Assembly: GCF_000876655.1 (NCBI RefSeq)
Contig: NZ_JYCN01000012.1
Coordinates: 93,859 to 157,858, forward strand
DNA from: Arthrobacter sp. SPG23
GTDB taxonomy: Bacteria; Actinomycetota; Actinomycetes; Actinomycetales; Micrococcaceae
DNA: 64,000 bases
Direction: 5' to 3'
The notes under the pieces were generated by a model. It was not told the DNA's origin, made no database searches, and saw nothing but the letters and a program-made list of their open reading frames with translations. The first letter of the stretch is position 1, and every line of letters starts with the position of its first letter. Both the position numbers and the translations under genes were made by a program. Of the stretch, positions 17,082-26,483 are shown one piece after another.

Positions 17082-18434
17082 TCAGCCGTACCGGCGGAAG
17101 GCCTCCCGCAGCCCTCCCGCTACGACTTTTGCGACGACGCCGGCGCGGTCTCCGGGACCATGGACTCCGGCCGGTTCCACCGAGGCGATCAGGGCCGCTG
17201 CGTCCGGCAGACCCATGGTGACCGGCACATCCAGCAGCGACCCCACCGTCAGGCGGCCCCGCCTGGTGTCCTCCCAGGCGTCCGGTCCGGGATCGTCGTG
17301 GAACACCCGGTTCAGGGACAGCCGGTGCCAGGCGCCCCCCGCATGGACCGACGCCCGGTAGGTCACCGACTCACCGCGGACGTCCACCCGTCCGCCCGCC
17401 AGGAACACCCTGGGGCCGAAGGGTGCGTGGTCAAGGAACCCGGTGAGCCTTGCTGCCGCGCCTGAACCGTCGAGGGGCAGGGCCACGGTGACTGTGAGTT
17501 GGACGTCCTGGCCGCCGGCGTCGCCACGCAGGCGTTCGGTGAAGCGGATGCCGGCCGGCGGTTCCACCATCGCAGTGCAGGAAGCGTCCTTGGGCAGGCC
17601 TTCGGCTGTCATTTCCTTGAGGTAGCTGCGGGCGTCCCGGTACCCCATGCCGATCAGCGTGTCCGCATCGATCCGGCCCAGGTAGAACTCCGGATCCAGC
17701 GGCAGGGGGTTCTCCGGCCTGACCACGTGGAGGGTGAAGTCCCGGCCCGCCGCTGCCGCAGCCTCGAAGTCTGCCAGCAGGGCGCCCATGGCACTCATCT
17801 CGATCATGTGCACGTATTGCTCCAGCGGACCGTCGCCCCAGTACCCGGTGTTGCCGATGCACCAGACAAGCCACACCTCATCCGCCCCGCGGCGAAGGGC
17901 TTCGGCCACGTTGGCGTCGCGGATCCAGACCGCATCAGTCCAGATCTTCCCTCCGCGCCGCAGCGGAGTGAGGAAGATGGGCAATGACATTCCCGCCGCC
18001 ATCAGTTGGGCATCCGCGGCACGGGCGTCGATGGCGTGGCAGCGTTTTTCGGTGAACTCCGCCACGTTGAATGTGCCTTCGGCGGCGCCGGGCAGCGCAG
18101 CACGGCGGCGGATCGCGCCGTCGTCGATCCCGAGGGCCGGGAAGACCTTGCCGAGCAGGCCGTCGGCGTCGCCGATGGCAGGCAGCGACCACGGGCCCTT
18201 GACGTAGTCGCCCAGCGGCAGCGCCGAGCCGAAGTCCTTGACCTTGACGGAGGACCAGTTCCGGCACATGTCCTCCGGGGACACCCCGGAGAGCAGCATG
18301 CCTGCCGTCAGGATGCCGCCGGACGTCCCGTCCACGTGGTCAAAGTGCAGCCCCTCTTCGGCCAGTGCGCGGACCACTCCGGCCTGCCACGCCACGCGCA
18401 TTCCGCCTCCGGCCAGGACCAGCGAGCGTTTCAC
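17082..18434 (-). CDS. Patatin-like phospholipase
   Basis: 450 residues from a GTG at 18434 whose GTGA overlaps the stop of the upstream gene; the frame is open further upstream but the overlap decides the start. The oxyanion loop G-G-G-M-R at ~9-13 is followed by the nucleophile elbow G-T-S-G-G (Ser38). The dyad aspartate is probably in W-T-D-A-V-W-I-R-D. The C-terminal half includes V-D-V-R-G-E-S-V-T-Y-R-A-S-V-H. There is no signal peptide or membrane helix, so it probably acts inside the cell on acyl ester lipids. Last gene of the seven-gene coupled operon that starts with the GMC oxidoreductase. Confidence 0.9.
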   Translation of the reverse strand: MKRSLVLAGGGMRVAWQAGVVRALAEEGLHFDHVDGTSGGILTAGMLLSGVSPEDMCRNWSSVKVKDFGSALPLGDYVKGPWSLPAIGDADGLLGKVFPALGIDDGAIRRRAALPGAAEGTFNVAEFTEKRCHAIDARAADAQLMAAGMSLPIFLTPLRRGGKIWTDAVWIRDANVAEALRRGADEVWLVWCIGNTGYWGDGPLEQYVHMIEMSAMGALLADFEAAAAAGRDFTLHVVRPENPLPLDPEFYLGRIDADTLIGMGYRDARSYLKEMTAEGLPKDASCTAMVEPPAGIRFTERLRGDAGGQDVQLTVTVALPLDGSGAAARLTGFLDHAPFGPRVFLAGGRVDVRGESVTYRASVHAGGAWHRLSLNRVFHDDPGPDAWEDTRRGRLTVGSLLDVPVTMGLPDAAALIASVEPAGVHGPGDRAGVVAKVVAGGLREAFRRYG

Positions 18435-18922
18435 CGCAGTGTTCCCGGTCCGGTGGTTTGGCCGGCACCGTTCCCCGCCGGGACGCCGCGCAGATACACC
18501 AGCCGGCGCAGGTAGATGAGGCACAGTGCCGCCGTCGCAAGGTCAAACACGGCAACGGCCAGCGCCACCGGCGCAAAGACACCGTTGAGCACCCCGACTG
18601 CGACGGCGGCGCAGGCCCCCGCTTTTTGCACACCGCACCACAGCAGCACTTCGGCCGCCGGCTGCGGCCGCAGCAGCGTGTGCAGCAGGAGGCCGCCCAC
18701 CACCACCATGAACATTCCCACGGTGGCGAACAGCTGGCGTGCCGCCGTCGTCGGCTCCGCTCCGAGTAACTCCAGGACAGCGCCGCCGAAGGGTATCTGC
18801 ACCGCACCGGAAAAGACGGTGACGACGGCGATCGCGGCCAGGACGGCGCGCAGCGGATCGGCCGCGATCCAGGCGCCGACGCGGGGAAGGGCCGCTACGG
18901 AAGGGCGTACCGCCCCGCTCAT
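18431..18922 (-). CDS. Four-helix membrane protein of the GMC-patatin operon
   Basis: 163 residues from an ATG at 18922 that overlaps the upstream stop (ATGA). About four hydrophobic helices are seen (near 24-44, 63-83, 88-110 and 115-135). The final loop is L-I-Y-L-R-R-L-V-Y-L-R-G. No family name recognised and no catalytic motif visible. It is coupled at both ends by 4-bp overlaps, so its dosage is tied to the adjoining membrane protein and to patatin. It may form a membrane pair with the 160-residue protein. Confidence 0.82.
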   Translation of the reverse strand: MSGAVRPSVAALPRVGAWIAADPLRAVLAAIAVVTVFSGAVQIPFGGAVLELLGAEPTTAARQLFATVGMFMVVVGGLLLHTLLRPQPAAEVLLWCGVQKAGACAAVAVGVLNGVFAPVALAVAVFDLATAALCLIYLRRLVYLRGVPAGNGAGQTTGPGTLR

Positions 18923-19401
18923 GCGAACGCCTCCCACAGGCGGCCCCGGTCCACCAGCAGCCAGACGATGGCCAGCCAGGTGAGCGTGGAAACATAGAAG
19001 CGGATGTCGTTGAGCAGCATCCACCGGCGCAGCAGGGAACGCAGTTCGGCGTCGTCGGCAAAGTCTCCGCCCCGGATCCTGATGTTGACGGGAATGATCA
19101 TGGCCTGGCCCACCACCGTGAGGACGATGATCCCGAGGAGGCAGAGCGCCGCGGGGATGATCCGGACCGTGCCCCATTCCGTCCAGACCAGGACGATGCC
19201 GGCGATGAACATCGGCGGCACCACCACGGTGAAGAACTTGGTGGCCTGGCGGGTGGGGATGCCGAAGTGCATGTCCACGTTGCCGCGGTTCAGGGACTCC
19301 CAGGTGGGGTAAAGGAAGAACTTCAGCACCCACATGGTGCCCACGTACATGGTGGCGCCGAAAAGGAAGTAGAGCGCGTTCAGCAGCAGGAGCCAGTTCA
19401 T
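18919..19401 (-). CDS. Four-helix membrane protein (DUF1772-like layout)
   Basis: 160 residues from the ATG at 19401 (ATGA overlap with the decarboxylase-like gene). It starts directly with a membrane helix (M-N-W-L-L-L-L-N-A-L-Y-F-L-F-G-A), followed by an amphipathic stretch with N-V-D-M-H-F-G-I-P-T-R-Q-A-T-K-F-F, then three more helices. The size and four-helix plan recall DUF1772/anthrone-oxygenase-like membrane proteins, but that is a weak resemblance. Overlaps on both sides bind it to the operon. Confidence 0.82.
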   Translation of the reverse strand: MNWLLLLNALYFLFGATMYVGTMWVLKFFLYPTWESLNRGNVDMHFGIPTRQATKFFTVVVPPMFIAGIVLVWTEWGTVRIIPAALCLLGIIVLTVVGQAMIIPVNIRIRGGDFADDAELRSLLRRWMLLNDIRFYVSTLTWLAIVWLLVDRGRLWEAFA

Positions 19402-20372
19402 GGCGTTTCTCCGCTGGGAGCCGTGCCTCCGGCGCCGGTGCGGCCCGTGGTGCTCCGGTCCGGGGCGGGCAGCCATTCCTGGCCCTGGCCCAGGCCCACG
19501 ACGGATTCGAGGGGGTCGCCGCCGGGGATCCGGGCGGCCTCCTCGGCGCTTGGCGCCGTCAGGAACCAGGCCTCGTAGTGGTCGTCCAGCACACCGTGGG
19601 CCTCGGGAAGGTAGGCCGTGAACACCGGTTTCTCCGCCGGTTGGAGGCTCTTGAGGACGGTGACGCCGGGCGCGTCGCCCAGCACCAGCCGGGCCTTGGC
19701 GCCGCCTCCCAGGGCAATGTCCCCGGCGGCCTCAAAATAGATGTCTGATTTCATCAGCATCCCGCGGAAGGCGCAGTAGTTGGAGGCGGCCAGCTTGAGC
19801 GGGATGCCCATCGCCGGGGGCCGTTCGATCTCGATAAAGCAGCCCAGCTTGCCGCCGTCGTCATACTGCGCCGAAACCGCAGTGTCAGTGACCACGAAGT
19901 CCAGGCTGGCCTGGTGCTTGGGCATGCCCCAGATGCCTTTGCCGCCCTTGACCGAGATTTCCGTGCTCACCGGCAGGTCCACGACGTACTGGCCCAAACC
20001 GAATGTCTTTTGGAAGATCAACGGCAGCAGCGGAGGTGCCGGCCGGGAGCCGTGCGTGACGGCGATCGCCAGCGAGTATTCGATGTATTTGCCGATGTCC
20101 GTCGACCTGTAGTTCACCACGGTGACCACCAGCAGCCCCTTGCCGCCCAGGCTGAACGGCCGCAGCTCCGTGCCGGGCAGGGCTGCCGCGGCGGCGCGCT
20201 TGTTGATGGGGAAGGCCGCCATCAGCACCGGGGAATCATCGGAATTGACGGGCATGGAGTATTTGATGCCGTCTACTGTGGCGTGTTGTCCCCGCAGCCG
20301 CTCCTGGCGGTGCGGCACGGGGGAGGGCACAAGCCGCAGCAGGGAAGCGGCAAGACCGATGAGTTGGTTCAT
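19398..20372 (-). CDS. Acetoacetate decarboxylase-family protein
   Basis: 324 residues from the ATG at 20372 (ATGA overlap). The fold signature of the ADC family is visible: V-T-V-V-N-Y-R, a Y-I-E-Y-S-L-A-I-A-V strand, and I-W-G-M-P-K-H-Q-A-S-L-D-F. Lys152 there occupies the place of the Schiff-base lysine in the G-x-P-K motif of true decarboxylases. It is longer than clostridial ADC (~245 residues), with an added tail ending in a Gly/Thr-rich stretch. It may decarboxylate a beta-keto acid or handle another carbonyl substrate made by the GMC oxidoreductase of the same operon. Substrate not assignable from sequence. Confidence 0.85.
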   Translation of the reverse strand: MNQLIGLAASLLRLVPSPVPHRQERLRGQHATVDGIKYSMPVNSDDSPVLMAAFPINKRAAAAALPGTELRPFSLGGKGLLVVTVVNYRSTDIGKYIEYSLAIAVTHGSRPAPPLLPLIFQKTFGLGQYVVDLPVSTEISVKGGKGIWGMPKHQASLDFVVTDTAVSAQYDDGGKLGCFIEIERPPAMGIPLKLAASNYCAFRGMLMKSDIYFEAAGDIALGGGAKARLVLGDAPGVTVLKSLQPAEKPVFTAYLPEAHGVLDDHYEAWFLTAPSAEEAARIPGGDPLESVVGLGQGQEWLPAPDRSTTGRTGAGGTAPSGETP

Positions 20373-21433
20373 CTGTTCAGCTCCTTGAGGATGACGGGAT
20401 AGGTGCCCGCCCAGGCGCGGGCACCAAAGAAGACGTCCAGATGCCCGTACCCGGACAACAGGTGCAGGGAATCCTTGCCGGGGCGGTGGCCCTGGAAGAA
20501 GGCGAAGGTCCGTTCCTGGCTTTCGGGCAGGAAGCAGCGGTTGTTGCGGCCGGCCAGGAAGGAGAACCTGGCGTCCGTCTGCGGGGCATCGGCCAGGAAG
20601 TTTGCGGGCAGCTCCGGGTGGTTTCCGGCCGCCACCATGCGCCTGGCCAGCACGCTGCGGCCCATCTCGGACAGGAACGTGAACGGTACCTCGGCAAACT
20701 CTCCGCTGATCCAGTTGTGGGTTGCCTCGTCCAGGTTCTCGTGCGACCACAGCGCGGGCCTGCCGCTGCCGTAAGTGAAGCTGACCAGGCGGCATACCAG
20801 GTTGTCGCATTCGTGGTGGGTGGCCTTGACCATGGACCTGAGGATCCGGGAGAGGTAGCCGTTGGATTTGTAACCCCACGCCGGGGAAAGGCAGGGCGTG
20901 AAGGGCTTCAGCAGTTCGGCCAAGTAGGTGATCTTGATGACCGACCACAGCGGGATGACCGGATGCAGGGACACGGCGTTGGAGACCACCGTATCCACCC
21001 GGGGCAGGAGCCCGGCCACGGCCGCCATGGTGAAGGAGACCGACCCCTGGCAGTGGATGACCGCCTTCAGCGTTTCGGCGCCGGTGGCTCCCAGGACGTA
21101 GTCGACGGCGGCAGGGTGATCGTACACGGCGGCGTCGCCCAGGGTCCAGGAGAGAGGTTCCAGGTCGATGGAGGCGCGCCAGTTCAGCAGCCAGACGTCC
21201 CAGCCGTCTTCCAGCAGTGCGTCCACCAGCGTCCGCGGCAGCGGCGGGCGGAAGAGCTCGGCCCGCACGCCGGCCCCGTGAACCAGCAGCACCGGCCCCT
21301 TCGCTGGTTTCCCGGCGTCGGGAGGCACTGTGGAGGTGACATGGACCAGGGTCAGCGGCGTCCCGTCGCCGGCGGCGAACGGGATGACTTCGGTGACGTG
21401 GTCCGCCCGGGTGATGGTGCGGGGGCTGTTCAT
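20369..21433 (-). CDS. Alpha/beta hydrolase with cysteine at the nucleophile elbow
   Basis: 354 residues from the ATG at 21433 (ATGA overlap). The oxyanion segment V-L-L-V-H-G-A-G-V is at ~48-56. The nucleophile elbow reads V-I-H-C-Q-G-S-V-S-F, so Cys128 sits where most family members have serine. A candidate acid/histidine end is S-G-Y-G-H-L-D-V-F-F-G. Cysteine elbows are known in PHA synthases and some dienelactone hydrolases, so acyl transfer is as likely as hydrolysis. No signal peptide. Its partners (GMC oxidoreductase, patatin, ADC-like protein) suggest lipid or sterol-like substrates. Confidence 0.87.
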   Translation of the reverse strand: MNSPRTITRADHVTEVIPFAAGDGTPLTLVHVTSTVPPDAGKPAKGPVLLVHGAGVRAELFRPPLPRTLVDALLEDGWDVWLLNWRASIDLEPLSWTLGDAAVYDHPAAVDYVLGATGAETLKAVIHCQGSVSFTMAAVAGLLPRVDTVVSNAVSLHPVIPLWSVIKITYLAELLKPFTPCLSPAWGYKSNGYLSRILRSMVKATHHECDNLVCRLVSFTYGSGRPALWSHENLDEATHNWISGEFAEVPFTFLSEMGRSVLARRMVAAGNHPELPANFLADAPQTDARFSFLAGRNNRCFLPESQERTFAFFQGHRPGKDSLHLLSGYGHLDVFFGARAWAGTYPVILKELNR

Positions 21434-23532
21434 GGCGGAAATCCTTCCCTGGCGACGGTGACCGGCGGTTCGAAAAGCCGGAGCGGCGGCAACCCGCCGG
21501 CCGGTACCGGGCGGATGCCGCCGTCGTCGTTTTCCTTGAGATCCCAGTCCCGGCAGACGCGGTCCACTGCCACGGGATAAACCGTCACGTTGCCGTCCGC
21601 GGCAACCCGGATCCGCAGGAAGCCCTTGTGGTCCTCGATGGCCTGGCCGGACATGGCCCACGAGGCCACTTCTCCGCCTGCGGTGCCCAGGATGAAGCAG
21701 GCGAACGCTTCACTTCCGGCAGCAAACCCTGTGGCGTAAATGATGGCGAGCACCAGCGCGAGGGTCAGGAACGGCGGCCACCCCGCCGGCCAGGGAAGGA
21801 GGAGGACGACGGCGATCCCGGCCCCCAGCGCGGACAGCTGCCAGAGCGCACCACGGGCAACGGTGAACCCCGCGCCGTTCTCCCGGGGATCCCGGGAGAG
21901 GCCGAGCGCAGCGCCGACGGTCACCAGCAGCACCAGCAGGAGCAAGGGGACTGCGAGGATCGTCAGCGCGAGGAACCCGGTATTTCCCGCCCTCAGGCTG
22001 AGGAGGCTGTCCACGAAGGAGAGGCCCCGGAAAGCGCTGAAGACGGTCCAGAGCGTCAGCGCAGCCACCGTGTGCGCGATGCCGAGGGCCGAGCCGAAGC
22101 CCGGGTTCCGCACCGGAAGCCAGAACGGCGAGAAAGGATTGGCCAGGCGCCCGCGGAACTTCAGGGACTCGGCGGCACCCGGGAAGGTTCCGGGCGTCAG
22201 GACGAAGCGGCGGCCGGGGCCGGGAGTTCCGCCTGGCGCTGCGGAGTCCAAGGTGCCGGGTGCCGTCCCCGGCCCTGCGGCGTCTGCCGTGCCGGGCCGG
22301 GTCCGCCGCCCGGTGCCGGTGGGGGCAGGTGCCGGCTGGTGCGCAGGAAGCGTAAGTTCCGCGGGCAGCAAGCGTGTGTCGGCCAGGAACGCACCGCCCA
22401 GTCCGCAGGTGATGAGCTGAGTCCGGCGCGGGTCGGCCCCGGCCCGGGTGCCCCCCGGGGTGCCGGTGGCGCCGTCAGCCTCCGACGCGAGTTCCTCGTA
22501 GCGTGAATAGTGGTGCAGGTCCCCGGTGAGCCACAGCCGCACGGAGGCCCCGGTTTCCTCGAACAATCCTGCGCGGCGGTTGAAGCGGCGCCGCAGGTAA
22601 TCCTGCTCGAAGAAATGCACCTGCCGAAAGGCATTCGCATTTTCCGTTTCCCGCACCCAGTAGGGGGCAGCCACGCACAGGATGACCGCATCTCCCGGCA
22701 GCAGCCTGGTGGTCACCGTGTTGTAGAAATAATCCAGCTGGGGTTCATCGATGTACTGGCCCAACTGGCTGTCCAGCCCCACCAGCCACCAGCCGGGTGA
22801 GTCCTCCCCGCCCGTCAGCCGGAGGCCGAAGTAGCTGCGCGTCTGGATGGTCCGCCAGCCGCCGATGTTCCGTTGCCGGGTGAACAGCCGGATGAAGGAG
22901 GTCAGGCCGTCGTACCAGTCATGGTTGCCGGGCAGGGCCAGCAGCACGCCGTCCCGGCCCGGGGAGCGGCCGCCGGGAAGCGCCGTCCGGTACGGCCCCA
23001 CCATGCGGTCCTCGTACGCGGCGGGCGCGGCCACCGGATACACCTCGTCGCCGCCCAGCACCAGCACCTTGCCGCGGCGAAGCTCATGCCCGTCCACCAC
23101 CAGCGACTCCTCGGCCAGCACCGACGCCACCGTGTACGTCGAATCAAAGCCGTCGCCGAGGTCGGCCGCGAAATCCAGCCACAGCTCGGGGCCGCCGGAC
23201 TCCGCGGCTCCGTGCGTGCGGGCGGTGCCGTGGTCAGCGGGTTCTCCAGCGGGTTCTCCTGCGCGGTTGGCGCGTGACGGCGTTCCGGGCAGCTCCAGGT
23301 CGCGGACCACCGGCTGCGCCGGCTGGCCCTGCACTGGCAGCCGTTCCAGATCGAGGTCGTAGCGGGGAAAGCCGCCCTCCAGTTCCCGCTTGTCGCCGAA
23401 GTCCGCGAAGACGGACGCGAGGACAACCCGCACGGCGGTCCTCCCCAGCTGGGCCGGGGCAAGCCAGCGCACTGCGTCCCGCGGCGTGAAGCCAAGTCTT
23501 TCGCTGTGCTGTGCCAGCTCAGCCCGCTTCAT
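21430..23532 (-). CDS. Membrane-anchored metallophosphoesterase
   Basis: 700 residues from the ATG at 23532; the frame is open upstream of it, but only this start keeps a normal 13-nt gap after the GMC stop. Phosphoesterase motifs are visible: D-L-G-D-G-F-D, G-G-D-E-V-Y-P, P-G-N-H-D-W-Y-D-G, G-L-D-S-Q-L and T-G-D-L-H-H-Y-S-R. A low-complexity Gly/Ala/Pro/Thr linker follows, then about five or six membrane helices and a ~75-residue soluble tail. The catalytic part should face whichever side the helices place it; no export signal is seen. Position in the operon suggests cleavage of a phosphate ester of the pathway's lipid. Confidence 0.88.
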   Translation of the reverse strand: MKRAELAQHSERLGFTPRDAVRWLAPAQLGRTAVRVVLASVFADFGDKRELEGGFPRYDLDLERLPVQGQPAQPVVRDLELPGTPSRANRAGEPAGEPADHGTARTHGAAESGGPELWLDFAADLGDGFDSTYTVASVLAEESLVVDGHELRRGKVLVLGGDEVYPVAAPAAYEDRMVGPYRTALPGGRSPGRDGVLLALPGNHDWYDGLTSFIRLFTRQRNIGGWRTIQTRSYFGLRLTGGEDSPGWWLVGLDSQLGQYIDEPQLDYFYNTVTTRLLPGDAVILCVAAPYWVRETENANAFRQVHFFEQDYLRRRFNRRAGLFEETGASVRLWLTGDLHHYSRYEELASEADGATGTPGGTRAGADPRRTQLITCGLGGAFLADTRLLPAELTLPAHQPAPAPTGTGRRTRPGTADAAGPGTAPGTLDSAAPGGTPGPGRRFVLTPGTFPGAAESLKFRGRLANPFSPFWLPVRNPGFGSALGIAHTVAALTLWTVFSAFRGLSFVDSLLSLRAGNTGFLALTILAVPLLLLVLLVTVGAALGLSRDPRENGAGFTVARGALWQLSALGAGIAVVLLLPWPAGWPPFLTLALVLAIIYATGFAAGSEAFACFILGTAGGEVASWAMSGQAIEDHKGFLRIRVAADGNVTVYPVAVDRVCRDWDLKENDDGGIRPVPAGGLPPLRLFEPPVTVAREGFPP

Positions 23533-23545
23533 GCCCGGTCGCCCC

Positions 23546-26317
23546 TCATCGCCTGCCGGCGGACTGGCCGTACTCTTCGCGGTCGGCCCGCTGGACCCGG
23601 GCGCCGCCCCCGGACCGGCCGTGCAGCCGGCGGCCGTATACCTGCCAGAGCTCACCCAGGAAGACCTTGCCGAAGGCCGCCAGGGCGCCCGCAGGGTTCG
23701 GGCCCACCGCGCGGACCGTGGTCAGTTGCCGGGCGAAGTCCCACGGCCGGATGTACAGAATCCCCGCGCCCGCTACCGCTTCTGCCCCCGCCGCCGCTGC
23801 AGGGTCGGCGTTCTTGTCCATATAAGGCGGGCCAGGGGGCGCGTCAGACCCTGTATCCGGACGGGAACTCTCCGGGGGCGGAATGTGCCCGCGCAGGACC
23901 GTGACATACAGTGTGGTGGTGTCAGCCCAGACGTCCAGGCCCGGGTCGTTGCGGACGTCCTTGTGGCCCACGAACGTCAGCGGCGTGCCGCCGGGATCCC
24001 GCAGCCAGAGACGGTAGAGCATCTTGCGTCCGGCAGGTTCAGGACCGTCCTTGACGAAGAGGTTGAACCAGCCCCGTTCCACCGGCAGGCGGCCGCCGAA
24101 CTGGTCCGCCAGGACGTAACCGTCCGCGCTCGCCGGATGGAGCGGGTCCCGCACGAACTCCTCAATGTCCAAGGCGGTGATGGTGAGCTCGAACATCATC
24201 CGCCGGCCGCGGTCACGGCCCAGGCTGCGTCCCGCCTCGGGGTCCGCCACGCCGGCGCTGAACCACCCGTGCATCTGTTCGGTGAAGCTGACGGAGGTGG
24301 GCCCGGTTTCGGCCAGTTCGGCGTCCTCCTCGATCTCAGCCTCCTGCAGCGCCTCGCTTCCGGGGGTTCCAAAGGCAGCCGGTGATCCGAGGTCGCGCAA
24401 CCCCCGCGACCGGCCGGCGGTCCGCGGGACGAACGTGCTTTCTTGGGCCGGGGCCTTGGCGCCTTTGGTGGCGTCCGGCACCAGGGCGCGAAGCGGCCCC
24501 GGCCGGTGGCCGGGAATCCCGCCGTCGGGCATCCCGCCGTCGACGCTGCCGCCGTCGAAAGTCACGGCGTCGGTAGTGCCGGACGGGGAGCCGGCGGTGT
24601 CCAGGCCGCCGCGCTGCCTTTGCGCGTCAGGTCCGGTCAGGATCCGGTGGCAGGCCCGTTCGGCAAAGGCGGCAATGGTCAGGGCCGGGTTGGCTCCCAC
24701 CGGCCCGGGCATCACGGCGCCGTCCACCACATGCAGCCCCGGGTAGCCGAAGACTTCACCGTAGGAATCGCACACGCCTTCGCTGCTGTTCCGTCCCGCC
24801 GGGGCGCCGCCCAGCGGATGCACGGTGATGACCCGCTTGCTCCACCACAGCGGATTCTGTTTGAAGCTCCCGCCCAGTTCCCTGGCGATCGCGTGCATGG
24901 TGGCCTGCATCCGGCCGAAGTACGTGGCCGAAGTGGCCAGGGTCCAGTTGATGGCCAGCCGGCCGCCCTGGAGGGTCATCATGCCGTCCGGTATGTCCCG
25001 CCCCATGCCGAGCAGGGGAACGGAGGACGCGGACAGGCGGCCGTCCCCGAGTGCGGCGGCAAGGTCGGCGGAGATGTTGGAACGCTGGGCCTGGAAGAGC
25101 CGGTCCTTGAGGAGCTGCACCATCACTTTGCCGGCGCGTTTGGCCACCTGGCGGAACTGTCCGGTCTCAAGGAGCCAGTTCATGAACGCGGGGTAGCCGG
25201 CGTCTTCGATGTAGTAGCCGCGCCCGTCTCCGCCGTCGGTGGAGTCGGGCGTGCGGATGGCCGTGGTGATCACCGGCCCGATGCTGCCCGAGAGCGTCCG
25301 CGTGGCCCCGTCGGCGTCCTTGGCGTCCAGGACGAACCCCAGCAGGTCACCGTTCCCGCTGAACCGGGTGCCCAGTGCAGGGCTGAGCGCCGGCAGGGAG
25401 GCGCGGTTGCGCAGCAGCAGGAACGTGGTGCCGAACGTGCCGGCGGCGAGGATGAGCCGGCGGCAGTGGATCACCTGTTCGCGCAGGAGTCCGGGCGCGG
25501 CGTCGGCGGGATTATGGACGACGTAGCGGACCTCGTAGCCGCCCGCCGGAAGGGGCCGGATGCCGCGGACGTCGTGGTAGGTCCGGATATCCGCGCCGGC
25601 AGCCTTGGCCGCGGAAAGGTAGTTGTGGTCCAGGGTGTTCTTGGCGCCGGCGTTGCAGCCGATGTCGCATTCGCCTGAGAGCGTGCAGGTAGTGCGGAAC
25701 GCGTCGTCGCCATGGACGCTGCCATAGGGCGCGGGCGGCAGCACCCGGTTCCGGGCAGGGGCGGCGTCAGGGGAGGTGGCAAAAGTGACGGCGATGGGCG
25801 GCCGCGTGATGCTGAGGCCGAGTGTCCTCGCGGCGGTTTCCATGGCCAGGGTCTTGGGGGTGTCCTGGTAGGGATAGGGCACGGGACGGAGCATGGCTTC
25901 GGCTGCGTCGTAAAAGGGCTCGAGATCCTGCCTGCTGAACGGCCAGCTTTCGTAGCCCCCGCCGGGAACGGGAGATTCCTGGACGAACCAGTTCCGGTCC
26001 TTGCGCAGCAGCACGTTCGCGTAAATGAGGGAACCGCCGCCCAGTCCGCTGGAGACGATTCCTTCCAGGCCGCGGAACGTCCAGGCGTCAAAAAGGCCAT
26101 AGAGGCCTTTGTCCGGGTCCCAGAAATTCCGGCCCATCTCGGACGGCGTCCTGGCGAAGCTTCCCGGCGGGTAGGCCCTGCCCCGTTCCATCAGGACCAC
26201 GGACTGGCCGCCGGCCGCCAAGCGGTAGGACGCTACCGATCCGCCGAAGCCGGAGCCCACCACCACGGCGTCCACCGACTCCGCGGGATCATCGTCGCCT
26301 TGCACCACCGGTTCCAC
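23546..26317 (-). CDS. GMC-family oxidoreductase (cholesterol oxidase-like), extended
   Basis: 923 residues from a GTG at 26317 preceded by AAGGGGAATT. The N-terminal FAD site V-V-V-G-S-G-F-G-G-S-V-A-S is at ~18-30. GMC features follow: S-S-G-L-G-G-G-S-L-I-Y-A-N, C-D-I-G-C-N-A-G-A-K-N-T-L, and the active-site region V-H-P-L-G-G-A-P-A-G (His500). The layout matches intracellular cholesterol oxidase/steroid oxidoreductase relatives. About 300 extra C-terminal residues hold a charged linker and a beta-rich domain (M-M-F-E-L-T-I-T-A-L-D-I, then L-T-F-V-G-H-K-D-V). First gene of the coupled operon, so its activity probably sets the pathway substrate: an alcohol of a sterol or other lipid. Confidence 0.9.
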   Translation of the reverse strand: MEPVVQGDDDPAESVDAVVVGSGFGGSVASYRLAAGGQSVVLMERGRAYPPGSFARTPSEMGRNFWDPDKGLYGLFDAWTFRGLEGIVSSGLGGGSLIYANVLLRKDRNWFVQESPVPGGGYESWPFSRQDLEPFYDAAEAMLRPVPYPYQDTPKTLAMETAARTLGLSITRPPIAVTFATSPDAAPARNRVLPPAPYGSVHGDDAFRTTCTLSGECDIGCNAGAKNTLDHNYLSAAKAAGADIRTYHDVRGIRPLPAGGYEVRYVVHNPADAAPGLLREQVIHCRRLILAAGTFGTTFLLLRNRASLPALSPALGTRFSGNGDLLGFVLDAKDADGATRTLSGSIGPVITTAIRTPDSTDGGDGRGYYIEDAGYPAFMNWLLETGQFRQVAKRAGKVMVQLLKDRLFQAQRSNISADLAAALGDGRLSASSVPLLGMGRDIPDGMMTLQGGRLAINWTLATSATYFGRMQATMHAIARELGGSFKQNPLWWSKRVITVHPLGGAPAGRNSSEGVCDSYGEVFGYPGLHVVDGAVMPGPVGANPALTIAAFAERACHRILTGPDAQRQRGGLDTAGSPSGTTDAVTFDGGSVDGGMPDGGIPGHRPGPLRALVPDATKGAKAPAQESTFVPRTAGRSRGLRDLGSPAAFGTPGSEALQEAEIEEDAELAETGPTSVSFTEQMHGWFSAGVADPEAGRSLGRDRGRRMMFELTITALDIEEFVRDPLHPASADGYVLADQFGGRLPVERGWFNLFVKDGPEPAGRKMLYRLWLRDPGGTPLTFVGHKDVRNDPGLDVWADTTTLYVTVLRGHIPPPESSRPDTGSDAPPGPPYMDKNADPAAAAGAEAVAGAGILYIRPWDFARQLTTVRAVGPNPAGALAAFGKVFLGELWQVYGRRLHGRSGGGARVQRADREEYGQSAGRR

Positions 26318-26483
26318 GCAATTCCCCTTGGAAGAGCTGTCTCGCCGAACGTCCCGGCAGCCACGCACCTGGGCGGTGCGGGGGCGGCCAACGGGCGGTC
26401 AGACGCAAACCATAGCGACATGTTCCCACTGCGGCCCGGGTCTGTCCACGGACTGCGCGGCGTCCGGCGCCGGCGGGGACCAG

